From: an uncultured Clostridia bacterium
GTDB taxonomy: Bacteria > Bacillota > Clostridia > Christensenellales > Borkfalkiaceae
DNA length: 5,272 nt
Assembly (NCBI GenBank): GCA_945834965.1
Contig: CAMAHZ010000095.1
Span: 1 to 5,272, forward strand
Reading direction: 5' to 3'
This document shows positions 1 through 5,272 of this stretch, piece after piece. A program made the position numbers and the translations under genes. The stretch's first letter is position 1. Each line of letters opens with the position of its first letter. Under the pieces are notes generated by a model, which worked only from the letters and a program-made list of their open reading frames with translations, was not told the origin of the DNA and made no database searches.

Positions 1-19
1 GCGGTTGTAAAGGCTTGAA

Positions 20-1141
20 ATGAAAATTTGTGCGATAATTTGCGAATTTAACCCTTTTCATAACGGTCATGCCCGTATAATCGACAGAGCGAGAGAGCTT
101 TCGCACTGCGACGCTTTGGTATGCGTTATGAGCGGTCAATTTACCCAAAGGGGCGATATGTGCAGAATTGACAAGTTTTTAAGGGCTAAACACGCGATAT
201 TAGCAGGTGCGGACGCAGTGATTGAACTGCCTGCCCCCTTTGCCGTTGCCCCTGCTGAAATTTTTGCAAGGGGCGCGATTAAGCTGATAAGCCGAATTAA
301 GGGCGACCTTTCTCTCTGCTTTGGCAGCGAGAGCGGAACGGGCGCAGACTTTTTAAACGCCGCAAAGATTACGCTTAACGAGAGCAAAGAATTTAAAGCT
401 ATGCTTGCAAAGGGTTTAAACGACGGCACAAGTTATATCAAAAGCTACGCTTCGGCTTTTGCCGCCTGCGGCGGAGACGTTTCGATTATCTCTTCACCCA
501 ACAACGTACTCGGCGTGGAATACTGCAAAGCCGCCCTGTGCGCCGACGTTCCCATTGATATTTTGACCACAAAAAGAGAGTGCGGTGAAAGCTTTGCGCC
601 TGCGCACACTATAAGACGGCTTTCTTTAAACGGCGATAATTATAGAGATTTTATGCCTGAATACGCCTATAGAGATTATTACGCCGCAAAAGATTGCACT
701 AAAAGGTTTGAACAAGCCTGCGCGGACGCCGTATTTATGGGCGATAAAGAAGATATTAAACGTGTTTACGGCTGCAACGAAGGCTTGGAAAACAGGCTTA
801 AAAAGCTTATTAAAGAGTGCGGCGGCAAGTATGATGAGATTGTTGAAAAGGCAACTTCCAAAAGGTATTCAACGGCGAGAATTAAAAGAATTATGACGGC
901 GAATTTACTGCGCCTTTACGCCGACGATACGGAAAGTTTTTTAGACGCAGAGCTCGGCTTGAAAGTGCTTGCCGTAAAGGATAGCATAAAAGACGAGTTA
1001 CTGCCCCTGCTTACCTATTCGCCAGAGAATGAAAGCGCGAGAAGGTGTTATGAAATTAACTCTGCCGCGTACGCGTTGTGGCGATATCTATCCGCACCGA
1101 CAGATTATAAAAACGAAAACGAAAAGATGATTTTGGTGTAA
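20..1141 (+). CDS. tmcAL: tRNA(Met) cytidine acetate ligase TmcAL
   Basis: This 373-residue protein belongs to the TmcAL family (formerly YlbM/UPF0348), which uses ATP and acetate to form N4-acetylcytidine at wobble position 34 of elongator tRNA-Met in the cytoplasm. The N-terminal nucleotidyltransferase fold shows the HNGH (HxGH) motif at residues 14-17, MSGQFTQRGD at 37-46, an ELPxPFAVxPAEIFARGA stretch around 69-86 and FGSE at 101-104. SSPNNVLGVEYCKA at 158-171 and the basic SKRYSTARIKRIM segment at 280-292 are also family landmarks, the latter likely facing tRNA. The length is slightly under the roughly 400 residues usual in Bacillus. The ATG at 20 has AAAGG six bases upstream, and the protein begins as family members do. 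All three frames close within the first 23 bases (TAA 8-10, TGA 16-18, TGA 21-23), so an upstream gene could end just before it or overlap it by ATGA; the sequence does not decide which. Confidence 0.95.
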   Translation: MKICAIICEFNPFHNGHARIIDRARELSHCDALVCVMSGQFTQRGDMCRIDKFLRAKHAILAGADAVIELPAPFAVAPAEIFARGAIKLISRIKGDLSLCFGSESGTGADFLNAAKITLNESKEFKAMLAKGLNDGTSYIKSYASAFAACGGDVSIISSPNNVLGVEYCKAALCADVPIDILTTKRECGESFAPAHTIRRLSLNGDNYRDFMPEYAYRDYYAAKDCTKRFEQACADAVFMGDKEDIKRVYGCNEGLENRLKKLIKECGGKYDEIVEKATSKRYSTARIKRIMTANLLRLYADDTESFLDAELGLKVLAVKDSIKDELLPLLTYSPENESARRCYEINSAAYALWRYLSAPTDYKNENEKMILV

Positions 1142-1164
1142 AATAAGAAAAAAACCGTATAGAT

Positions 1165-1205
1165 TTAACCGCCGCGGAGCTGACTTTCAGCGCCGCGGCG
1201 GTTAA
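1165..1205. terminator. Strong hairpin, likely bidirectional terminator between convergent genes
   Basis: A perfect 13-bp inverted repeat (TTAACCGCCGCGG at 1165-1177, its complement at 1193-1205) continues after one A-G mismatch as a further 5-bp stem (1179-1183 with 1187-1191) closed by a CTT loop. On the minus strand the stem is followed within about ten bases by seven T residues (the A run at 1148-1154), which suits termination of the operon read from the right. On the plus strand it is followed by an AT-rich stretch with a looser T tract (1206-1225), so it can also end tmcAL transcription. It starts 24 bases after the tmcAL stop and ends 5 bases from the reductase stop. Confidence 0.85.
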
Positions 1206-1209
1206 TAAT

Positions 1210-2019
1210 TTATTGATAAATTTTTCCGACTATGAAGTTTGAAAGGCTGCGGGGCAATACTTTTGCAAGAAACAGAAAGAAAGCGTATTTTATACCGCAG
1301 GTATAAAAGGGTTTAACCCGTCTTTTTTTTGCAAGCTTTAAAACCTTTTTTGCGAGCGTTTCGGGCTTCATACCGTTTAGCTCGTCTCGCTCCATTACCG
1401 ATACCGCACGATTGATTCTGCCGCCGTAGATATCGTCGCCGACGACGCTCTTTTTGCGCACTTCGGTAAAGCCCGTATGCACGTCCCCGGGCATTAAGGC
1501 GCATACCTTTATATTAAACGCCTTTAGCTCGTTGCGCAGGGCAAGCGTAAGCGAATTGATTGCCGCTTTGCCTGCCGAATAGAACGCTTGATAGGGAATA
1601 GACAAATCGCCTGCGACCGAGCTGATATTAATTATCTTGCCGCACCCTACCTTGCGCATATAGGGCACAACGGCGGAAGTTAAAGCTACGTTTCCGAAAA
1701 AGTTTACGTCAAACAGCCTTTTTGCATCTTCCGACTCGGTAAATTCGACCGCGCCCGAAATGCCGCCACCTGCATTGTTGACGAGCAAATCAATACGACC
1801 GCACTCGCTTATTATCTGCTCTACGCTTAGTTTTACAGCGTTTTCGTCGGTGACGTCACAGCTTATATGGATTATTTCAGGTTGTTTTTCCCTTTCCCTG
1901 CGTGAAAGTTCGTATACGATATACCCGTCTTTTGCGAGGCTTTCGCACACGGCTTTGCCTATGCCCGAAGAGCCGCCCGTAACTAACGCGACCTTTCCGC
2001 TTTCTTTACTCTTTTTCAT
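1210..2019 (-). CDS. Classical SDR oxidoreductase, candidate 3-ketosphinganine reductase
   Basis: This 269-residue protein is a classical short-chain dehydrogenase/reductase. The Rossmann glycine motif TGGSSGIG is at 14-21, the adenine-side Asp at 55 (CDV), NNAG at 81-84, and the catalytic tetrad is N106, S134 (NISS), Y147 and K151 (YSAGK). PG at 177-178 starts the substrate loop. R40 and R41 after the second strand suggest NADPH preference (inference). The last 25 residues are strongly hydrophobic with scattered basic residues, which could place the enzyme at the membrane. It lies 5 nt after the alpha-oxoamine synthase and is co-oriented, so reduction of that enzyme's 3-keto product is the best guess; SDR specificity cannot be read from motifs alone. 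The ATG at 2019 has no clear Shine-Dalgarno sequence and the next in-frame Met is residue 121, so translation is probably coupled to the upstream gene. Family assignment is firm; the substrate is an inference from context. Confidence 0.9.
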   Translation of the reverse strand: MKKSKESGKVALVTGGSSGIGKAVCESLAKDGYIVYELSRREREKQPEIIHISCDVTDENAVKLSVEQIISECGRIDLLVNNAGGGISGAVEFTESEDAKRLFDVNFFGNVALTSAVVPYMRKVGCGKIINISSVAGDLSIPYQAFYSAGKAAINSLTLALRNELKAFNIKVCALMPGDVHTGFTEVRKKSVVGDDIYGGRINRAVSVMERDELNGMKPETLAKKVLKLAKKRRVKPFYTCGIKYAFFLFLAKVLPRSLSNFIVGKIYQ

Positions 2020-2024
2020 CAGTA

Positions 2025-3224
2025 TTAGTTTTCGCCGTAAATTTCGGGATACTGCTTAAGCACGGACGCAATCGTGTCCATAGCTTCGTCCAAAATGGGT
2101 TCGGTATGGGTTGCCATAAGGCTCGTCCTTATAAGCGCTTCTCCTTCGGGCGTCGAAGGGGGAACGGCGGCGTTTACGTATACGCCTGCCTGATAAATCT
2201 TTTCGGTCACTTCAAAGGTTTTAACCGTATCGTACGTATAGATTGCGACTATGGGCGTTTTGCTGCCTATAATCTTTACGCCCCTTTGCTTTAAGCCGCT
2301 GCGGTAGTAGTCGGCAAGCTGTAAAAGCCTTGCAGGAAGGGCAGGGTTTTTCTTGAGCTCGTTTAAAGCCGCAATAGCGGTTGCACAGTTTGCAGGGGGA
2401 ATAGACGCACAGAAGATGAAAGGGCGGGAACAATGGCGAACGTAGTCCAAAACCTTATTATCCGCCGCAACGAAACCGCCGATAGACGCAAGCGACTTTG
2501 AGAAAGTACCCATTATGATATCTACGCTGTCGGTAAGCCCGAAGTAATCTGCCGTACCCCTGCCGCCGTTGCCTAATACGCCTAAGCCGTGAGCGTCGTC
2601 CACCATTACTCTTGCGCCGTACTTTTTGGCAAGCGCAACTATTTCGGGAAGTTTGCAGATGTCGCCGCTCATAGAGAATACGCCGTCGGTAATTATAAGG
2701 CAGCCTGCTTCGTCGGGAACGTTTTTAAGCTGACGCTCTAAATCTTCCATATCCGAATGGCGGAAACGAAGCATTTTAGCGTAGCTCAACTTGCATCCGT
2801 CGTAGATACTTGCATGATTTTCTCTATCGCAGATTATGTAATCGCCCCTGCCGCAAATTGCAGAGATTATGCCGAGATTGGACTGGAAGCCCGTTGAAAG
2901 CGTCATACACCCTTCTTTGCCGACGAACTCCGCAAGCTCTCTTTCAAGCTGGGTGTGCAACTCTAACGTGCCGTTTAAGAACCTTGAACCCGAACAGCCG
3001 CTTCCGTACTTTTCCAAAGCCTTCACGCCTGCTTCTATTACGTTGGGGTTGGTCGTGAGACCGAGATAGTTATTAGAGCCAAGCATAATTCTACGCTTGC
3101 CTTCCATAATAACTTCTACGTCCTGCCTGGACTGCAACTCCCTAAAATAGGGATAAATTTCCCTTTTACGCAACAAATTAACCGCGTCCATTTGTTCGCA
3201 CTTTTTGAACAAATCAATAGCCAT
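2025..3224 (-). CDS. spt: Serine palmitoyltransferase-like alpha-oxoamine synthase (PLP)
   Basis: This 399-residue protein is a fold-type I PLP enzyme of the alpha-oxoamine synthase family (SPT, BioF, Kbl, HemA), which condenses an amino acid with an acyl thioester with loss of CO2. Landmarks are LGSNNYLGL at 48-56, YGSGCSGSRFLNGTLELH at 73-90, the PLP-stacking H137 (ENHAS), the VDDAHGLGVLG segment with D209 and H212, the Schiff-base lysine K243 in MGTFSKSLASIGGF, and R366 before MATHT. YPYFRE at 24-29 and the FSKSLASIGGF form match, from memory, Bacteroides serine palmitoyltransferase rather than the TLGKA form typical of BioF and Kbl. The length is about that of bacterial SPT, with no membrane anchor. 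The ATG at 3224 is preceded by AAAGGAG with six bases of spacing. It is first in an operon with a reductase, fitting long-chain-base synthesis. Alternatives are cysteate acyltransferase for sulfonolipids or an unusual Kbl. Family is certain; SPT activity is likely but unproven. Confidence 0.88.
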   Translation of the reverse strand: MAIDLFKKCEQMDAVNLLRKREIYPYFRELQSRQDVEVIMEGKRRIMLGSNNYLGLTTNPNVIEAGVKALEKYGSGCSGSRFLNGTLELHTQLERELAEFVGKEGCMTLSTGFQSNLGIISAICGRGDYIICDRENHASIYDGCKLSYAKMLRFRHSDMEDLERQLKNVPDEAGCLIITDGVFSMSGDICKLPEIVALAKKYGARVMVDDAHGLGVLGNGGRGTADYFGLTDSVDIIMGTFSKSLASIGGFVAADNKVLDYVRHCSRPFIFCASIPPANCATAIAALNELKKNPALPARLLQLADYYRSGLKQRGVKIIGSKTPIVAIYTYDTVKTFEVTEKIYQAGVYVNAAVPPSTPEGEALIRTSLMATHTEPILDEAMDTIASVLKQYPEIYGEN

Positions 3225-3255
3225 TTATAGCTCCTTTAACTTATAATTAAAACTT

Positions 3256-3289
3256 TTGTCATTATAACATATGACAATTATTATTGTCA
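3256..3289. promoter_or_regulatory. Putative operator: three alternating TTGTCA/TGACAA half-sites over the promoter
   Basis: On the plus strand TTGTCAT (3256-3262) faces ATGACAA (3271-3277) with 8 bases between, and TGACAAT (3272-3278) faces ATTGTCA (3283-3289) with 4 bases between. The central half-site is thus shared by two palindromes whose centres are 14 bp apart. One palindrome covers the -35 box and the other brackets the -10 box of the minus-strand promoter, the position expected for a repressor that blocks RNA polymerase. I do not recognise the motif as the site of a known regulator family. Part of the symmetry comes from the consensus TTGACA itself, which lowers confidence. Confidence 0.5.
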
Positions 3290-3290
3290 A
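3261..3290 (-). promoter_or_regulatory. Full-consensus sigma-A promoter of the spt-SDR operon
   Basis: Read on the minus strand, TTGACA (3290-3285) and TATAAT (3266-3261) both match the consensus 6/6, separated by 18 bases. The bases before the -10 element also give an extended -10 (TGT-TATAAT). Predicted transcription start is near 3254, leaving a leader of about 30 nt with the AAAGGAG ribosome binding site at 3237-3231. An element this strong usually needs repression, which the overlapping palindromes could provide. Confidence 0.82.
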
Positions 3291-3384
3291 TAAATCGCAC
3301 ATAGGTTTTTCTTATATTATTTGGTTTAAAAGCTTGTTGCGTTAAATCAAAATTAATGTTAATATATCGGCGGAAGGTATTTTT

Positions 3385-4263
3385 ATGAAGGGATTTATTT
3401 TAAAAAACGCATATTTCAATATTGTTGAATACGAGACTCAGGCGCAGAGAATTAAAGACGAGTTGAACCTGCTTGGCGTAGAGTGCGATATCGTCCGCAA
3501 CGACTACGGTTTTGTTACGGTAGATAGAGCCGTTAAAACGGCGTTTGACGGCTACGACTTTTGCGTGTATCTCGACAAGGACAAATACCTATTAAAAGCG
3601 CTTGAAAAATCGGGCGTGCGTACCTTTAATAGCTTTAACGCAATTGAAGTTTGCGACGATAAAATGGCAACCTACCTAAGTTTGAGCGAGAACGGCATTG
3701 ATTTGCCGTTGACCATACCGGGGGTACTGTGTTACGATAGCAAGGTCGTTATAAGGGAAAGTCTAGCGGAGGTTATTGAGAAAAAACTTGGCTACCCCTT
3801 GATTGTTAAAAGCAGTTACGGCTCCCGCGGGACGGGCGTTTATCTTATAAAAGACAGGGCGCAACTCATTGCTAAAATGAACGAATTGAAGATGACGCCC
3901 CACCTTTTCCAAAAGTTTATACCCGAAAGCTACGGGAAAGATTTAAGGGTAATCGTAATCGGCGGCAAAGTCTTGGGCGGTATGATAAGACAGTCAAACG
4001 GCGACTTCCGCTCTAACGTGGCGCTTGGCGGAAGCGCAACCCCCTACCCCGTTGACGATAAGCTGACCGCCCTTTGCGAAAAGTGCGCACACGTTTTAGG
4101 GCTTGACTACTGCGGAATTGATGTCTTGTTCGGTCAAGACGAAAAACCGTATATTTGCGAAGTCAATTCCAACGCGTTTTTTTACGGGTTTGAAAGAGCA
4201 ACGGGGTTAAACGTTGCTAAAGCGTATGCGGAACATATAGTTAAAACTATGCAAAATTCTTGA
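3385..4263 (+). CDS. RimK-like ATP-grasp ligase, substrate unknown
   Basis: This 292-residue protein is an ATP-grasp carboxylate-amine ligase of the RimK/LysX type, expected to activate a carboxylate as acyl-phosphate and join it to an amine. The first 90 residues form the pre-ATP-grasp domain. DK at 92-93 begins the next domain, YPLIVKSSYGSRGTGV (137-152) gives the nucleotide lysine K142 and glycine-rich loop, QKFIPE (176-181) the adenine hinge, DLRVIVIGGKVLGGMIR (186-202) the core strands with D186 and R188, and D246, E259 and N261 (CEVNSN) the magnesium ligands. After EVNSN it reads AFFYGFERATGLNVA in place of the SSPG found in RimK proper, so the acceptor may differ. The ATG at 3385 has GGAAGG seven bases upstream. 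It is transcribed divergently from the spt operon; I see no convincing plus-strand promoter, the best extended -10 (TGTTAATAT, 3357-3365) being too near the start codon. A link to the lipid genes is only positional. Confidence 0.9.
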   Translation: MKGFILKNAYFNIVEYETQAQRIKDELNLLGVECDIVRNDYGFVTVDRAVKTAFDGYDFCVYLDKDKYLLKALEKSGVRTFNSFNAIEVCDDKMATYLSLSENGIDLPLTIPGVLCYDSKVVIRESLAEVIEKKLGYPLIVKSSYGSRGTGVYLIKDRAQLIAKMNELKMTPHLFQKFIPESYGKDLRVIVIGGKVLGGMIRQSNGDFRSNVALGGSATPYPVDDKLTALCEKCAHVLGLDYCGIDVLFGQDEKPYICEVNSNAFFYGFERATGLNVAKAYAEHIVKTMQNS

Positions 4264-4296
4264 TTTTTTACCGAGTATTTGTCTATAAAATAGTTT

Positions 4297-4328
4297 TGCC
4301 CGAAGAGTAATCTTCGGGCATTTCCTTT
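4297..4328 (+). terminator. Rho-independent terminator of the ATP-grasp gene
   Basis: A perfect 10-bp stem (TGCCCGAAGA at 4297-4306, complement at 4311-4320) with a GTAA tetraloop is followed by TTTCCTTT, an acceptable U tract for plus-strand termination. It begins 33 bases after the ligase stop and runs up against the stop of the convergent comF. For minus-strand transcripts the following sequence is AAAACTATTTT, a poorer tail, though the same stem may still help end comF transcription. Confidence 0.85.
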
Positions 4329-5037
4329 AAGTTAATTGCGCTTTATATTCGACCGACGCGACGGTTACGTAGTAGAGTTTTTTCGCACCACGCTTTTTCA
4401 GTTCTTTACAGACGGCGTCTGCGGTAGCACCCGTAGTTAAAACGTCGTCCACTACGATTAAAGTTTTATCCTTTACCTCTTCCCTTTTTGCACGAAAACA
4501 GCCTTTAAGGTTTTCTAATCTCTGCGTACGCGTTAAGCTCTTTTGCGCGCTGCTTGCTTTAACCTTTTCTATTGCGTTTTTAATGACGGGCAGGGCAAGC
4601 ATTTTTGCAAGCTCGTTAGCGAGCAGTTCGGCTTGATTATACCCCCTTTTACGGAAGTCCTTTTTAGTCATAGGAACGAAACAGACGGCTTCGGCGTCGG
4701 TGAAAGACGAACACTTTTCATACAGTTTCTTGGCGAGATAGTCCTTTAAATAGGCGTTGTCGTTTTTATACTTTAAGATGAGATTTCTCGCACCGCCTTC
4801 GTAGACCATTGCCGATACGCCCTTATCAAAGAGCGGAGCTTGAGCCTTACATTCCAGACAGATTTGGTCAAGTTCGGTCTTTCTTCCGCATACGGGGCAG
4901 ACCGTACCGTCGTTATAGGTTATTGTCCTTTCACATTCGGGGCAAAGGTCGCCGCCGTCGAAAATTTCCTTACCGCATAAAAGACAGGCGTAATTTTTCG
5001 GAAAGATAGCGTTTAGTATTGCTTTAAAAATATTCAT
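4327..5037 (-). CDS. comF: ComF family zinc-ribbon phosphoribosyltransferase-like protein
   Basis: This 236-residue protein has the full ComF (ComFC) architecture. Four CxxC pairs lie in the N-terminal double zinc ribbon (C18/C21, C32/C35, C47/C50, C60/C63), the linker strand ILKYKNDN is at 87-94, RGYNQAELLA at 131-140, and the PRPP-binding signature VVDDVLTTGAT at 195-205. In transformable bacteria ComF is a cytoplasmic factor needed for DNA uptake and works with the ComFA translocase and DprA. It is also common in Clostridia with no known competence, where its role is uncertain. Length is typical and all metal and phosphate-loop residues are present, so the gene looks functional. No comFA or other competence gene is adjacent. 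The ATG at 5037 is the only reasonable start: upstream in frame there is no ATG, GTG or TTG before a stop at 5077-5079. It lacks a recognisable Shine-Dalgarno sequence, which is unusual beside its neighbours. Confidence 0.95.
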   Translation of the reverse strand: MNIFKAILNAIFPKNYACLLCGKEIFDGGDLCPECERTITYNDGTVCPVCGRKTELDQICLECKAQAPLFDKGVSAMVYEGGARNLILKYKNDNAYLKDYLAKKLYEKCSSFTDAEAVCFVPMTKKDFRKRGYNQAELLANELAKMLALPVIKNAIEKVKASSAQKSLTRTQRLENLKGCFRAKREEVKDKTLIVVDDVLTTGATADAVCKELKKRGAKKLYYVTVASVEYKAQLT

Positions 5038-5113
5038 AATTTTAGTAGCTGAGCGTATATTTATTCTTAAACGCTGTTAAGATTTTTGAGTTAAGTAAAA
5101 GCTTTACGGTATG

Positions 5114-5142
5114 ATTTTACCACCACTTTGCGCCTATTTCAA
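5114..5142 (-). promoter_or_regulatory. Candidate sigma-A promoter for comF
   Basis: On the minus strand TTGAAA (5142-5137) and TAAAAT (5119-5114) are separated by 17 bases, each one mismatch from consensus, and TGG before the -10 supplies an extended -10 TG. The predicted start near 5107 gives a leader of about 70 nt before the comF ATG. The leader holds a weak 5-bp stem (AGCGT 5052-5056 with ACGCT 5071-5075). Confidence 0.6.
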
Positions 5143-5178
5143 GGGAAAGATGGATAAAATCTACCTATAATCACTTTA

Positions 5179-5240
5179 TTAACAATTTAATTTTAACAAT
5201 TGACTATTATATTGTATTATGATAAAATTGTTATACAATA
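5179..5240. repeat. Clustered TAACAATT / ATTGTAT half-sites around the rightward promoter
   Basis: TTAACAATT occurs twice as a direct repeat with a 14-bp period (5179-5187 and 5193-5201), and TAACAATT recurs inverted at 5226-5233. TATTGTAT (5210-5217) is inverted as ATACAATA (5233-5240), and ATTGT-TAT-ACAAT (5227-5239) is a compact palindrome over the downstream edge of the -10 box. Together they surround both promoter elements, as operators do. The region is very AT-rich, so some of these matches could be chance. Confidence 0.4.
5200..5228 (+). promoter_or_regulatory. Candidate sigma-A promoter for a gene beyond the right edge
   Basis: TTGACT (5200-5205) and TAAAAT (5223-5228), each 5/6 to consensus, are separated by 17 bases. 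Predicted start is near 5235. The purine-rich AGAGAGG at 5261-5267 sits where a ribosome binding site would be, so a plus-strand gene probably begins within about ten bases of the window end. Its identity cannot be seen. Confidence 0.6.
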
Positions 5241-5241
5241 A

Positions 5242-5260
5242 TGTGGTAATTTTTACCGCA
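5242..5260 (+). other. Hairpin in the leader just before the ribosome binding site
   Basis: TGTGGTAA (5242-5249) can pair with TTACCGCA (5253-5260) as an 8-bp stem with one G-T wobble and a 3-base loop. It lies directly upstream of AGAGAGG (5261-5267). TTACC (5253-5257) could instead pair with GGTAA at 5266-5270, which overlaps the Shine-Dalgarno-like sequence, so the two pairings exclude each other. A regulatory role is inference only. Confidence 0.3.
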
Positions 5261-5272
5261 AGAGAGGTAATT

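Noticed and set aside
1..18. Possible 3' end of an upstream gene
   Set aside because: All three frames hit a stop within 23 bases, so the tail of an upstream gene cannot be assigned to a frame or even shown to exist.
136..429. 97-codon open frame antisense to tmcAL
   Set aside because: It lies wholly inside a well-conserved gene, has no ribosome binding site context I can support, and its translation is a low-complexity Ser/Leu/Ala-rich shadow.
1760..2059. 99-codon plus-strand open frame opposite the reductase and the end of the synthase
   Set aside because: It overlaps the conserved start of the SDR, including the Rossmann motif, on the other strand; its composition is that of an antisense reading with no recognisable domain.
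2810..3069. Two overlapping plus-strand open frames opposite the synthase
   Set aside because: Both mirror conserved synthase codons, have Arg/Leu/Pro/Ser-rich shadow compositions and overlap each other.
2025..3224. BioF (8-amino-7-oxononanoate synthase) or Kbl identity for the synthase
   Set aside because: The Schiff-base region reads GTFSKSLASIGGF instead of the usual GTLGKA form, the YPYFRE N-terminus suits SPT, and no biotin or threonine-degradation gene (tdh, bioD, bioA, bioB) is nearby. It is kept as an alternative only.
3241..3384. Riboswitch in the divergent spacer
   Set aside because: No compact conserved stem set is visible; the region is AT-rich and its symmetry is explained by promoter and operator-like repeats.
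5086..5115. Second plus-strand promoter (TTGAGT, 18-bp spacer, TATGAT)
   Set aside because: It is weaker than the one at 5200-5228, lies about 150 bp from the presumed gene start, and overlaps the better-supported comF promoter region on the other strand.
5150..5170. Six-codon frame (ATG to TAA) after AAGGGAAAG
   Set aside because: Too short to support as a leader peptide; it has no notable codon run and no attenuator follows it.
5179..5201. Rex-type operator (TTGTTAA-N4-TTAACAA)
   Set aside because: Both TTAACAA copies are in the same orientation and neither has the required inverted TTGTTAA partner at the right spacing.
5231..5239. DnaA box
   Set aside because: TTATACAAT differs from TTATNCACA at the last two positions and there is no cluster of such boxes.

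Overview
The window looks like chromosomal DNA from a low-to-moderate GC Gram-positive bacterium of the Clostridia type, probably an uncultured gut or rumen lineage. The pointers are a Firmicutes-type tmcAL and a comF, purine-rich Shine-Dalgarno sequences, AT-rich intergenic spacers with near-consensus sigma-A promoters, and the standard genetic code. No rRNA, tRNA, CRISPR array, insertion sequence or phage gene is visible.

Layout from left to right. (1) tmcAL (+, 20-1141) makes the N4-acetylcytidine of elongator tRNA-Met. (2) A strong hairpin (1165-1205) lies between tmcAL and the convergent operon. (3) A two-gene minus-strand operon (3224 down to 1210) encodes an alpha-oxoamine synthase resembling Bacteroides serine palmitoyltransferase and, 5 nt downstream, a classical short-chain dehydrogenase/reductase with a hydrophobic tail. 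(4) A 160-bp divergent spacer (3225-3384) carries a full-consensus minus-strand promoter overlaid by palindromic TTGTCA/TGACAA half-sites. (5) A RimK-like ATP-grasp ligase gene (+, 3385-4263) follows. (6) A terminator hairpin (4297-4328) separates it from the convergent comF. (7) comF (-, 5037 down to 4327) encodes a zinc-ribbon phosphoribosyltransferase-like protein. (8) An AT-rich regulatory spacer (5038-5272) holds a candidate promoter for comF and a second promoter pointing out of the window. The second promoter is followed by a Shine-Dalgarno-like sequence, so another plus-strand gene probably starts just past the right edge.

The most interesting unit is the synthase/reductase pair. Decarboxylative condensation of an amino acid with an acyl thioester, followed by reduction of the 3-keto group, are the first two steps of sphingoid-base (or sulfonolipid-base) synthesis. 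Finding both enzymes as one operon under one apparently repressible promoter suggests that this Gram-positive-type genome makes a sphingolipid-like long-chain base. No ceramide synthase, acyl carrier protein or acyl-ACP ligase lies in the window, so the rest of such a pathway would have to be elsewhere. The genes on either side (tmcAL, comF) are ordinary housekeeping loci.
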